A model generated the notes under the pieces. That model was not told the origin of the DNA. It made no database searches and saw only the letters and a program-made list of their open reading frames with translations. The position numbers and the translations under genes were made by a program. From NCBI GenBank assembly GCA_965247585.1, contig CBDFHC010000001.1:1-64000 (forward strand): DNA of 64,000 bases, in the 5' to 3' direction. Every line of letters starts with the position of its first letter. The first letter of the stretch is position 1. Below are positions 43,619 through 53,500 of the stretch, one piece after another. Origin of the DNA: CBDFHC01 sp965247585. GTDB lineage: Bacteria; Chloroflexota; Dehalococcoidia; Lucifugimonadales; GCA-2712585.

Positions 43619-45406
43619 ATGGCAGCCAGCAGCACCAAAGCACGGGTCAAGGGAAAGAAGAAGTTGGACTCGTTCACGGCGGAGATTATGCGCAGCTACC
43701 TGGTCTCCACGGTGGAGGAGATGGTGGAGATAACGGTGCGGGCGGCGTATTCAACGTGCTTCAGCGAAGGGCGGGACTTCACGTGCGCGCTGTTTGACGA
43801 CAAGTCCCGGATGATTGCGCAGGCGTATGGTATCCCGGTGCACTCGGGGGCGCTGTTCGACCCGATAGAGACGCTGATGGCGACGTACGATACGTTTGAG
43901 GCGGGGGACGTAATTGTTTTCAACGACCCGTACAACGGGGGGTCGCACCAAGCGGACGTGGTGGTGGCAAGCCCAATTTTTCTGAAGAAGCGGTTGCTGG
44001 GGTTCGCGGTAAACCGGGGGCACTGGGTGGATATTGGGGGCATGGCGCCGGGGGGCTGGTCCGGTACGGCACGGCACGTGATACAGGAGGCGCTGATTAT
44101 TCCGCCGGTGAAGCTGTACAAGGGGGGAGTGCTGGACCGGGAGATACGGGACTTTATTCTGAAGAACGTCCGACTTTCCAAGCAGTGCTGGGGGGACATC
44201 CAGGCGCAGATAGCATCAAACATTGTGGCGGAACGGCGGGTCCTGGAGCTGATCGACAAGTACGGGCTATCGCAGGTGTTAGAGGGGATGGAGGAGGCGC
44301 TGAGGTATTCGCGCAGGAGGTTTACGCGGATGCTGGAGGGGCTGCCGGACGGGGAGTGGGAGGGGACGGAGTACCAGGAGGACGACGGTCAGGGAGGCGG
44401 GCCGCACAAGGTGCAGGTGAGGTTGACGAAGAAGGGACGCCGCGTTTCGATGGACTTTTCAGGGACGAGCCCGCAGGTGAGGGGGCCGGTGAACTGCACG
44501 TTCACGGAGACGAAGGCGGGTTGCTACACGGCGCTGATGAATGTTGTGGACCCGGGGGTGCCGCTGAATTCCGGTGCGATTGAGGGGATTGAGGTGAAGG
44601 CGCCGTTGGGGTGCATGGTGAATCCTACGTACCCAGCGCCGGTGTTTTCGACGACGTCCGACCCGCTGAACAAGGTGTATGAGGCCGTGTTGAAGGCGAT
44701 GGCCCAGTGGCTGCCGGACCGGGTGACGGCGGGGAGCTATTGCACGATGAATAACTGCACAGCGTCCGGAGACCTGCCGGAGGATGGCGAGGAGTTCATC
44801 TGGTATCACTTCGGGCCGGGCGGTGTTGGGGCCAGGGCGACGAAGGATGGACGTGACGGGGACTGCCACGCCATGACGAACGCGAAGACGGAGTCTATGG
44901 AGCTGTGGGAGGTGCGGTACCCGGTGCGGTTTGAGAGGTTGGAGTTGATAGAGGATTCCGGCGGGCCGGGGAGGTACCGGGGTGGACTGGGGGTGAGCCG
45001 CCAGATCCGAGTGCTGGAGCCGACGTTCCTGACGGGATGCGCGGACCGGCACGAAATTCCGCCGTGGGGCATTGATGGGGGCGGGGAAGGGAAGCCCAAT
45101 AAGTTCGCGCTGATTCGAGACGGTAAGGAGTGGGACTTTCCGGGGCTGTACGGGACGTTGTCCAGCTCCAAGTTCACGAACCTTCCGCTGAAGGTGGACG
45201 ATATCTTCGACATACGATCCGGCGGAGGGGGAGGGTACGGCGACCCGAGGCTACGGGAACCGGCGTCGCTATTGGGGGATGTGCGCAACGGCTACGTGTC
45301 GCCGGAGAAGGCGAGGGATGATTATGGGGTGTGGATTGATCCGGTTACGGGGAATGTGGACGAGGTTAAGACGGAGCGGCTGAGGTCACGGCGCGGCAAG
45401 GGGTAG
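43619..45406 (+). CDS. hyuB: Hydantoinase/oxoprolinase subunit B (HyuB), pair 2
   Basis: A 595-residue B subunit from ATG 43619 with AGAGGAAG upstream, 25 bases after its A partner. N-terminal basic extension (MAASSTKARVKGKKKLD), then TAEIMRSYLVSTVEEMVEITVRAAYSTCFSEGRDFTCALFD. The family NDPYNGGSHQADV is present, as is the C-terminal GGGGGYGDPRLREPASLLGDV glycine-rich ending. Cytoplasmic ATP-dependent hydrolase of cyclic amides together with HyuA. Confidence 0.93.
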   Translation: MAASSTKARVKGKKKLDSFTAEIMRSYLVSTVEEMVEITVRAAYSTCFSEGRDFTCALFDDKSRMIAQAYGIPVHSGALFDPIETLMATYDTFEAGDVIVFNDPYNGGSHQADVVVASPIFLKKRLLGFAVNRGHWVDIGGMAPGGWSGTARHVIQEALIIPPVKLYKGGVLDREIRDFILKNVRLSKQCWGDIQAQIASNIVAERRVLELIDKYGLSQVLEGMEEALRYSRRRFTRMLEGLPDGEWEGTEYQEDDGQGGGPHKVQVRLTKKGRRVSMDFSGTSPQVRGPVNCTFTETKAGCYTALMNVVDPGVPLNSGAIEGIEVKAPLGCMVNPTYPAPVFSTTSDPLNKVYEAVLKAMAQWLPDRVTAGSYCTMNNCTASGDLPEDGEEFIWYHFGPGGVGARATKDGRDGDCHAMTNAKTESMELWEVRYPVRFERLELIEDSGGPGRYRGGLGVSRQIRVLEPTFLTGCADRHEIPPWGIDGGGEGKPNKFALIRDGKEWDFPGLYGTLSSSKFTNLPLKVDDIFDIRSGGGGGYGDPRLREPASLLGDVRNGYVSPEKARDDYGVWIDPVTGNVDEVKTERLRSRRGKG

Positions 45407-45806
45407 GGGGAGGTGGGGGGGTGTGTTGGGTACTGAGGGACACGCTCAGGCTCCCGGCAGAGAGGGACAACCACCTCTGGACTCCCCTGGGAGGGACAGA
45501 GGAACTTTGCGCCGGTGGAGGCGGAAAGGCCCCCTGGACTCTGACTAGCGGGCATTTCAGGCGGACTGAGGCGGAAATCTGGGAGGATCAGCTATGGAGA
45601 TGGGGATGGTGCCCACAAAGGGGAGCGAATCACAGGTTGGTGGTTCCCATCTACCCGCCCCGGAAGGTTTTAAAATGTATTTCTGAGGGACACCCTCAGG
45701 CTCCCGGCAGGGAACCTGGGGTCCCTGCACTCTCCTGGGGGGGTGGGCCCTGATAGGGCAGGAGAGATGCTCTTAAGAGTTTGAGACGATCATTAGGAGT
45801 GGCAGC
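45407..45806. repeat. Gene-free stretch with two module A copies
   Basis: A partial copy at about 45428-45495 and a complete one at about 45585-45745, whose third hairpin is GCAGGGAACC ... GGTCCCTGC. The AhpD-like gene starts 60 bases later. No gene supported. Confidence 0.65.
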
Positions 45807-46391
45807 ATGTATCGGATTAAGCCAGTGCCCCGGGAACGGGCGGCACCGCAGGTGCAGGAGTGGTACCGGCAGGATATAGAAACAAGCGGGACGGTCCAGA
45901 GCGCCAGCGCTATCTACAGCCACCGGCCGGCGGTGTTGCCCGCGTTCCGTGAGCTGATCAGCGCGGTGGACGAGGCCAGCGAGCTGCCGGAGCAGATCAG
46001 GTGGCTGGTGGATGCCAAGGCGGCCTCGCTGGTGGGGTGTCCATCTTGAATGGACCACAAGGCTAGCGGAGCTAGTCTCTCGGGCATACCTCACGAAAAG
46101 ATAGTGGCCATCCTGGACTTCCGGAGCAGCGAGTTGTTCACGGAGGCGGAACGGGCGGCGTTGGAGCTAGCGGAGGCGATGACGATTACGCCGCCTGTGG
46201 TAACGGACGACTTGTACCGGCGAGTGGGGGAACATTTCGCCGAGGGGCAGGTGGTGGAGCTGGCAGGCAGAATTGCGGTTGAGAATTTCAGGAGCCGGAT
46301 CAACCGGTGCTTTGACGTGCAGCCTACCAACGTCTATTCGCGATTGTCGGAGCTGCTGAGCGAGGCAAAAGGGTCCGCGACGGCCAGGTGA
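45807..46391 (+). CDS. CMD/AhpD-like peroxidase-type protein, probable selenoprotein (CxxU)
   Basis: One continuous 194-codon frame interrupted only by TGA 46047-46049, which falls exactly where the second Cys of the active-site CxxC is expected: Cys78-Pro-Ser-(TGA81)-Met-Asp-His84. The same frame continues for 113 codons and keeps carboxymuconolactone decarboxylase/AhpD features (IPHEKIVAILDFRSSELFTEAERAALELAEAM, VVELAGRIAVENFRSRINR). Start ATG 45807 follows TAGGAG. A SECIS-like hairpin sits at 46060-46078. Selenocysteine AhpD-like proteins are known in bacteria and would reduce peroxides. A plain nonsense mutation cannot be excluded. His84 lies at +3 after the second position rather than the more usual +4. 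The Sec machinery (selA, selB, selC, selD) is not in this window. Confidence 0.75.
46060..46078 (+). promoter_or_regulatory. SECIS-like hairpin after the in-frame TGA
   Basis: AGGCTAGC (46060-46067) pairs with GCTAGTCT (46071-46078) over 8 bp with one G-T pair, leaving the 3-base loop GGA. The loop begins 19 bases after the TGA. Bacterial SECIS elements are known for a stem-loop with a small apical loop, a G at one of its first two positions, and an apical loop about 16-37 bases after the UGA. All are met. Confidence 0.6.
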
Positions 46392-46800
46392 GGTTGAACG
46401 TACGGAGCTTTGACTAGATGTGTAAAGCACACCCTCTGACTCTCCCCCTCAATAGGTAGAGAGGAATATTGTTGCTAGACGGGCTATCCCCATCTGAACA
46501 TTCCGAGAGGGCTTCTCAAGCGGATGAAGGGTGCTGATTTAGAGGCGGTCAGCCTGGAGTAGGGGGTTGGAGGCAATGAATGGCTACAAATTGAAGGTTG
46601 GTGCTACCCACCCATCCGCCACGGAAGGTTTTAACAACTAATTGCTGAGGGACGCCCTCAGACATCCGCCAGAAGGGGCCATCCACCTTTGGACTCCCCC
46701 TTGGTAGGCGCATGTAGGGTGGCGGCGGTGCTATTTCCATAGGAATGACATGACTTGCGCGGATGCTCAGTATACGACGAGGTGACTGTGAAAAGCGGAG
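46392..46800. repeat. Gene-free stretch with A and D modules
   Basis: Module A at about 46560-46710 with first hairpin GGTGC-TAC-CCACC, 'ctgagggacgccctcag' and a diverged third stem (CCAGAAGGGG ... CCTTTGG); module D at about 46730-46790. The module keeps + orientation although the next gene is on the minus strand. No gene supported. Confidence 0.65.
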
Positions 46801-46822
46801 GAGGTCAAAAACTTAGAGGCTC

Positions 46823-47671
46823 TCAGTGGATGAAGGCGGCGCAGCGGTCCAGGTAGGGTAGGACGATGTCGCGGCCGGCGGCGGGGAGCATGAAGATGGT
46901 GCGTTCAACGCCGGGCAGGTCGAACTGTGCGACCATGTCCGGCTCCGGGCGCAAGCCGTAGGCCGATACGGAGATGGAGGCCGGGTTTCGCCCAGCTTCC
47001 TCCGATTTGCGGCTGAGGGCGGCGAGCCTCTCGGGGAAGTTGGCGCCGGTGGTGTAGGGCCGCACGTGGGGCATCCAGCCGTCGCAGTAGTCGACGACGC
47101 GGTCCAGGGTTGTGGGGCCGTCACCGCCCATGATGATGGGCGGGTAGGGCTTTTGCAGCGGCTTAGGGTAGCACCAGATTTTGTCGAAGTTGACGAATTC
47201 GCCGTGGTACTCGGGCTGGTCCTGGGTCCAGATCTCCTTCATGGCCTGGACGCGCTCGCGCAACAGCCGCCAACGGGTCTTGTATTCGGTGCCGTGGTTG
47301 GCCATCTCCTCGGCGTTCCAGCCGCCGCCAATGCCGAGCTGGAAGCGGCCGCCGGAGATGAGATCTATGCTGGCCACCTGCTTGGCGGTCATGATGGGGT
47401 CCCGCTCGACGATAACGGAAACGCCAATGCCTATGACCAGGCGGGTGGTGACCACGGAGGCAGCGGCGGCGCAGACGTAGGGGTCGTGGGCGTGGATGTA
47501 TTCGCGGGGCAGGTCCAGGTCACCGCCGGGGGTCCGGCTGACGCGATTTACGGGGATGTGGCTGTGCTCAGAGAGCCAGATGGACTCGAAGCCGCGTTGC
47601 TCCACCTCCCGGGCAATCTCCTGGGGTGGCATGGTGTATTCGGTCAAGAAGGTGGCGACGCCGAATTTCAT
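46823..47671 (-). CDS. LLM class (F420-dependent type) oxidoreductase
   Basis: A 282-residue luciferase-like TIM-barrel oxidoreductase. Motifs: MKFGVATFLTEYTMPP at the start, the conserved FESIWLSEHSHIPV, then VIGIGVSVIVERDPIMTAKQVASIDLISGGRFQLGIGGGW, typical of LLM class F420-dependent enzymes (TIGR03619-like), and a C-terminal YCDGWMPHV. It would use reduced F420 or FMN to reduce or oxygenate an organic compound. Start at 47671 with GGAGCC upstream. It is on the minus strand among + strand genes. The substrate is unknown. Confidence 0.92.
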   Translation of the reverse strand: MKFGVATFLTEYTMPPQEIAREVEQRGFESIWLSEHSHIPVNRVSRTPGGDLDLPREYIHAHDPYVCAAAASVVTTRLVIGIGVSVIVERDPIMTAKQVASIDLISGGRFQLGIGGGWNAEEMANHGTEYKTRWRLLRERVQAMKEIWTQDQPEYHGEFVNFDKIWCYPKPLQKPYPPIIMGGDGPTTLDRVVDYCDGWMPHVRPYTTGANFPERLAALSRKSEEAGRNPASISVSAYGLRPEPDMVAQFDLPGVERTIFMLPAAGRDIVLPYLDRCAAFIH

Positions 47672-47861
47672 GGTTGGCTCCTCAGCGGGTGGGATTGGGG
47701 AGGTGACGGTGGGGACCAGTTTACCGATTAATGCCAGTGGACGGGAAGCGTTATCGGTGAGGTGGCGAGGCCACTCACTGGCCCTGTCCCTGAAAGGGGC
47801 GGGGACTTCAGGAGGGGCGCGGCGGACGGTAAGGCGGGAATGAGGCCGTCCTCATGGACGC

Positions 47862-48038
47862 GTGTTAGACTGCGCCAGCGAATCGCGAGCAGAGGTGTAC
47901 GGGCAACCGGCGGAGCGCGACCGTTTCGAGGCGTTCCGGTGCGCCGGGGCGGATAGCTATGTGATCAGAACGCCACCCGTCGACTCGGAGAAGGAGATGG
48001 GGGAGCAGCTTGAGCGGATTGCGAAGGCGCTACTCTAG
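47862..48038 (+). pseudogene. Remnant resembling an oxidoreductase C-terminus (58 codons)
   Basis: A short frame from GTG 47862 to TAG 48036-48038 reads YGQPAERDRFEAFRCAGADS followed by YVIRTPP and EKEMGEQLERIAKALL. The pattern E-R-x-R-x-E-x-F-R-x-A-G-A-D-x-Y-V and the ending resemble the C-terminus of LLM-type oxidoreductases. There is no room for a domain upstream. Probably a decayed gene end left after a deletion; weak evidence. Confidence 0.4.
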
Positions 48039-48049
48039 CAAACAGGTGG

Positions 48050-48634
48050 TTGATGACCATCCGAGTGGACCAGAATAGGGTTATCTTCACGGGCGAGAAC
48101 CCGTTCATACGCCTGGGGCAGGAGGAGGGGGGCGAGCTTACGACGCGTACCAGCTTGTGGCGGTGCGTCTACTCGCCGGCGGGACCGGGCCACACTTTGT
48201 TCATGGTCAGCGAGCTGACAGACGGTAAGGCAAGGATCTACTCGGACAATATGGCGTTGGCCAGGTGGCTGCAGGAGAATCTGCAAGGCTACATGTACGC
48301 GCCGTTTGGGGACCGGTATATACCGGTGATAGAAGCGGTGTTCGGGCGGTCCGGGGACGTTAGGTCGTTTTGGACAGAGAATGTCCGGTCTGAAACCGAC
48401 GATGTAATGTTGACCTGGTACGATTTTTTGGCGCCTTTTCTGATAAACACGGTGCCGGGAAGCCGTCCGCCCAATCCCAACGGTCTTTATACGCTGCTCT
48501 TTCCAGCCACAGCGGCGAGGCTGGTGTTAAACGGCGAACAGGCCGCGGGGAGGCCGCTGGCAGAGTCGCGGGACGGCAAGTCCATGAGCACGTGTTGCCT
48601 GGCCTTCGCCGAGACGTGGCTGGCTAGGCCATAG
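48050..48634 (+). CDS. Uncharacterised protein (194 aa)
   Basis: A soluble 194-residue protein from ATG 48050 (ATG 48053 also possible), 11 bases after the remnant above. No signal peptide or membrane helix. Recognisable stretches (FTGENPFIRLGQEEGGELTT, YSPAGPGHTLFMVSELTDGK, ARWLQENLQGYMYAPFGDR) and a final CCLAFAETW do not match a family I can name. The even codon use and length support a real gene. It converges with the next gene. Confidence 0.65.
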   Translation: MMTIRVDQNRVIFTGENPFIRLGQEEGGELTTRTSLWRCVYSPAGPGHTLFMVSELTDGKARIYSDNMALARWLQENLQGYMYAPFGDRYIPVIEAVFGRSGDVRSFWTENVRSETDDVMLTWYDFLAPFLINTVPGSRPPNPNGLYTLLFPATAARLVLNGEQAAGRPLAESRDGKSMSTCCLAFAETWLARP

Positions 48635-48669
48635 CCGGGTGAGGCCGACCTACAGCCGCGCTTCGTTTA

Positions 48670-49002
48670 TTAACGGGCGGCGATGCCTCGCATGAAGCGT
48701 TGCAGGTTTTCCACGTCCTCGGGCGAGAAGCGACCGTTGGGGGAGCGGACGCGGAGGGCGTGGGCGTAGGTCTGGAGGGCGAGGGTCTGGGCCTGGATCC
48801 ACCGGTTGCCCTGGGTGCTGTTTACTTTCTTCCACAGGAAGGCGGGCCAGGCTACGGCGCCGGCAAGGGAGCCCAAGATTCCCACGGCGGTCCAGCCCTG
48901 GAACCCGAGGATGCTGTATAGCGTCAAGGCCACGAAGACGAATGCTAATTCAATGACGAATTTGTTATATGAAGGCATGTTCTGAGTTGATAGTCCGGTC
49001 AT
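48670..49002 (-). CDS. Small two-helix membrane protein
   Basis: A 110-residue protein. The start at 49002 (MTGLSTQNMPSYNKF) is chosen because AAAGGAGATATCC precedes it; the frame is open further upstream without a ribosome site. Two hydrophobic segments (FVIELAFVFVALTLYSILGF and AVGILGSLAGAVAWPAFLW) are followed by a basic, helical cytoplasmic tail (QTYAHALRVRSPNGRFSPEDVENLQRF). No family recognised. It converges on the upstream + strand gene with a 35-base gap. Confidence 0.6.
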   Translation of the reverse strand: MTGLSTQNMPSYNKFVIELAFVFVALTLYSILGFQGWTAVGILGSLAGAVAWPAFLWKKVNSTQGNRWIQAQTLALQTYAHALRVRSPNGRFSPEDVENLQRFMRGIAAR

Positions 49003-50540
49003 GGATATCTCCTTTGTTAAGAGGGTTTTGCTAACTTCGCGGGCTGAAAGCGGTGAAGGGTAGTTGGGCGCCAGGGAGCGGGACCTCGGCGTGAGGACGG
49101 CCACAGGGTGGGGAGGCGCCGAAGGCTGGGGTGATGCCGGGCGAATGGGTATGGGGAAAACAGGCTAATGCGGAGGGTCCGGTGCTGACCTGAGGAGAGG
49201 CCGGTTGGCGTGGGACTCGAATGCGCGGCTGACCGGGGTGGGGAGAGTGGCAGCCTGGCGCAGGGACAGGAGTCGTGCTCCCGCCGGGTATGGAGCCTTC
49301 AAGCCTCACCAGGGGGCCAGGAATGGGGTTGACCCCCGGGGCTTGGCCTAGCGATGTTGAGGGTTGGAGAGGAGTTGGACCGGCACGGTAAGCAGGCGGC
49401 CCGGCGCCACGGTGATGGGGATATAGCAATGTTATGTCACCTCCCTACGTAGGGTGCGGATAGTCCACCGGTATGGGTGCGCAGGATGTCCGGTGGTACC
49501 GGCGTGCTAGGCGGGTTGTCTATATCCAACGTATCAGCCGCGGAGCGGCATGCACAGCAGGCTCACACGCAAATGGGTGAGGGAAAAGCAACCAATTGCA
49601 GGGCGGGAGGTGGTTAGGTAAAGGGGGTGTTGGGGGTTTACCCCACACCAGGATGCGCCAAAGTGCGCAAAGGGGAAGCGTTGTTGGTAACTGACGGGGT
49701 GTGGTCTAGATGTGGAGATGAGCCCATGCCGGTTAGGACCGGCGGCACTGTGAAGGGTGGAAAATCAGAGGTTGGTGGTGCCGCTCTCCTTCGAGGGCCT
49801 CAGGATGAGCGGGAAAAGGAAGCGCAAAGGTCTATTTGGGAGGCAATCAGCCATGGCGCTGGTTAGCGGCAGCGCGGAGGGTTGCGGGTCGACGGTTGGT
49901 GGTTCCCACCGTCCCGCCCCGGAAGGTTTTAAAAGTTTTCTGAGGGACACTCTCAGACTCCCGGCAGCACCACTTAGGTTCCCTATACTCTCCAGTGTGG
50001 TAGGAGGCGGAAGTGGTGTTTGAGCACCAATTATCCAGGGAATCAGCCGTGGCGATGGGTGTCATTACTGCAGAGGGTTGCGGGTCGACGGTTGGTGGTT
50101 CCCACCCACCCGCCCCGAAAGGTTTTAAAAGGTTTTTCTGAGGGACACCCTCAGACTCCCTGCAGAGAGGCTGTGCCCCTCTGCACTTCTCCTTTGAAAA
50201 GGCGTCTTTGGACAAAGCGAATCGGGGGTTGGTGGTTCCCACCATCCCGCCCAGGAGGGATCTAAAAAGGCTTTTCTGAGGGACGCCGTCAGGCTCCCGG
50301 CAGGGACCCCAGGTTCCCTGCACTCTCTTGTGCAGACGGTTCACTTTGATATTCCGGGCTGAGCTGTTGTCAAGGCAGTCTCGCGGGTGGGAAGGTGACG
50401 AGGAAACGGGTGGGAGGGGGTGTACGTAGAGGAAATGGTGAGTCCAACGGTAGGGGGACGAGAGGGAAGGCTCTTGGCGTCGGTGGAGGTGGGGGGTTGG
50501 ACCGCAGGCTGTAGACGGCGGCGGCAAGAGGGGCGTCAGG
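49003..50540. repeat. Gene-free stretch with C and three A modules
   Basis: The first 600 bases hold no feature I can name beyond a more AT-rich spot at about 49420-49460, possibly the promoter of the minus-strand membrane protein. Then a C hairpin GCCGGT-TAGG-ACCGGC (about 49729-49744), and A copies at about 49860-50000, 50040-50200 and 50220-50330 whose third stems differ (accactt / GCAGAGAGG / GGGACCCCAGG types). Confidence 0.7.
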
Positions 50541-53500
50541 TTGTGCTCTGGTATGAAACGAATGAGAATGGTTGCTACTTCGGGCGAGGGGGCCGGATTG
50601 GCCTGGTTTAAAACCATGGTTTGGCTGTTGCGGCGGCGGCTACGGACTCATTGGCTGCTATTGATGGTGGGCGCCTTTGGGGTGCTGGCAGCGTCGTCGT
50701 TGATATCGGTTTCGGACATTTACTCGCGGGCGCTGGCCGAGGGTGGGTTGAGGCACGTTATGTCAAACAAGGACTCGGCGTCTATCAATATGCGGGTGAT
50801 AGTGCAGGAGAGGCCGCTGGGACCCAAGGACTATCCCCGGCTCAGGAGCGAGGTGGAAGGGATGCTCCAAGAGCACACGGAGTGGATGCTGGAGGGTACG
50901 GAGCGGTATGGGAGGCTGAGGGACACGGAGATGTCGCGGAGGGAGGACGAGCTGCCGACGGGGAGCTATCTAAGCCGGCCGTTCTTCCTGACGGGGTTCC
51001 AGGAGCACACGCGGATTGTGGACGGGAGATGGCCGGAGGCGGGGGCGGTGTTGCACGAGGACGGGGTTGATATGGAAGCGGTGATTGGGTTGGATGCAGG
51101 GGAACGGTTGAGGCTGGGGATAGATTCCAAGGTGTACGTGTACCCGTTCATGTCCGAGCCGACCCAGCGGATCACGTTGAAGGTTGTAGGGCTGGTGGAG
51201 CCGCTGGATGACAGGGAAGACTTTTGGATGGGGTATCCGGGGTACTTCGATGTGGTGGACGTGACGGAGGACCGGTTCTCGCTGCCGGTATACCTGCGGG
51301 AGGAGGACTACCTGTGGGGGCTGGGAAGCCGGTATCCGAATCTGATAGGCGAGTATGGTTGGCTGGGATATTTCGATTTCGACGTGATCACGGCGCCGGT
51401 GATGGAGCGGGCAGAGGATAGTCTGGCGGAGCTGGAGGTTGGGCTGAACAAGGGGGTGCCCAGGACGCTGGTAATAGCGGGTCTGAACAATACGCTGGAG
51501 AGTTACCAACGAGAGTTGACCCTGGCCAAGGTGCCTCTGTTGCTGTTCCTGACGATGCTGGTGGGGGCGATGCTCTATTTCCTGTTTCTGGCGATGGGGC
51601 TGCTGGGCCGGACGCGGCGGGATGAGGCGAGCCTGATGATGAGCCGGGGCGCCAGCGGGCTTCAGGTCTGGGGGTTGCTGCTGCTGAGTGACGGGGTGCT
51701 GGTGCTGCTGGCGGTGGTGCTGGGACCGTTGCTGGCGCTGATTTTGGGACTGGCGGTGGTGCCGGAGCTGCCGAGCAGCATTGGAGGGGAGCAGCTAAAT
51801 AACCCATTGAGCCTATCAGCGAATATGTTCCTGCTTTCAGGTGCGGGGGCGGTGGTGAGCTTTGGGCTGCTAATTTTCTCTGGCAGCTGCGCGGGGAGGC
51901 TGGGGATGGTGGCACACTTGAACGACAGGGCGAGGCCGCCCAGTCTTCCGTTGCTACAGCGGTATTACCTGGATGTGGTGGCGCTGGGGTTGATTGGGCT
52001 GGTGTGGTGGCAGATATATGAACGAGGAGGGTTCACCGCGCGAAAGCTGACGGGGATAGGGCTGGAGGTGGAGCCGAGTTTGTTGCTGGGGCCAATGTTG
52101 GCGTTCGCCGGGATAGCGATACTTATGCTGCGGGTGCTGCCGCTGGCGATAAGGGGTGCAAGCCGGGTGGCGGACCGTTTGGGTCCGATATGGCTATCGT
52201 TTGGGCTGAGGCGGGTGGCGAGGGACCCGCTGCCACACGCCTACCTGGCGGTGATGCTGCTGCTGGCAGGGGGGCTGGGTACCTTTGCCACGTCGGTGCA
52301 GGAGACGCGGTCGAAGAGCGAAGAGGATCGGGTGCTCTACTCTGTGGGGGCCGACGTGGTGGTGCAGGCGAGAGGAACGTCTTTGATGGAGGACCGGCTG
52401 GCTGAGATTGGCGAGGTGAAGAGCTTTAGCCCAATATACCGAGACATTCTTCAAGTGAGGGACAAGCCGGGGGTTGGCTCGGCGTTTTTGCTGGCGGCGG
52501 ACTCGGAGATGATAGAGAACGTTTCGTGGTTTCGAGAGGACTTCGCTGACGTAACACTGGGCGAGCTGGCAACGCGGATTAAGCCGGGGAAGCGGGCGAA
52601 TGAAGGGATCAGTATTCCCGGGGAGCTGCGGACGCTGGGGTTGTGGGCCAGGGTGGATGTGCCCGGGATTGCGCCCACCATAACGTTAAGGATGCGAGAT
52701 GCCAGGGGCCGGTTGGGTAAATTGACGATGGAGAAGTTGGATAGCCAGGAGTGGACGTACCTGGAGAAGGAGACGGAAACGTGGCTGGGCGGGCTTGAAG
52801 CGCCGCTGGAGCTGTATTCGATTTCGATAAAGTATGTGTTTGCGGGGGGGCCGAAGATAGGGAGCGTGAGTATAGACGATGTGACGGTTACCAGGGTGGG
52901 GGCACCGGACCGGCGTGAAGTGGTGTACAGCTTTGAGGGGGCCAGCCCGTGGACGGCGTTTCCGAATAGAGGGCTGGTGCCGGACGAGGTGGAGCATTCG
53001 GCGAAGGCTGCACGGAGCGGTGATACGGGGCTGGAGTTTAGCTGGGCGGAGATGCTGGTAGACGCCAACCGGGGGGCGATAATTCCGTTGGGGCCGTTTC
53101 CGCTGCCGGCGGTAGGGGGGACGCCCTTTCGGACCGGAGACACGGTGCGTTTGTTGGTAGGGAGGGAGAGGGTACCGATCCCGGTGGAGGTAACCGGTGA
53201 GGCGCGGTTCTTCCCGACGGCGGGACGGCTGAACCAGGCGTTTCTTTTGGTGGACCTGGAGACGTATGCGGACTATTTGAGGGTAGTGGGCCTAGGGGGA
53301 CGGCAAGGGCCGGAAGAGTATTGGTTGGAGCTGGACGGTGGGGAAGCGCGGGAGGCCGCGGTGGCTACTATCAGAGAGGGGATTCCGTCCCGGGCGGCAA
53401 TTATAGACAGCGAGGATGTGCTGGAGGCATCACGGCTTGACCCGTTGAACGGGGCTGGTTGGTGGAGCTTGAATGGACTGGGGCTGGTGGCGCTGGTGCT

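Noticed and set aside
45807..46391. Two separate small genes (80 and 113 codons)
   Set aside because: Both parts are in the same frame, belong to one CMD/AhpD-like domain, and the second part has no ribosome site of its own; one interrupted frame is the better reading.
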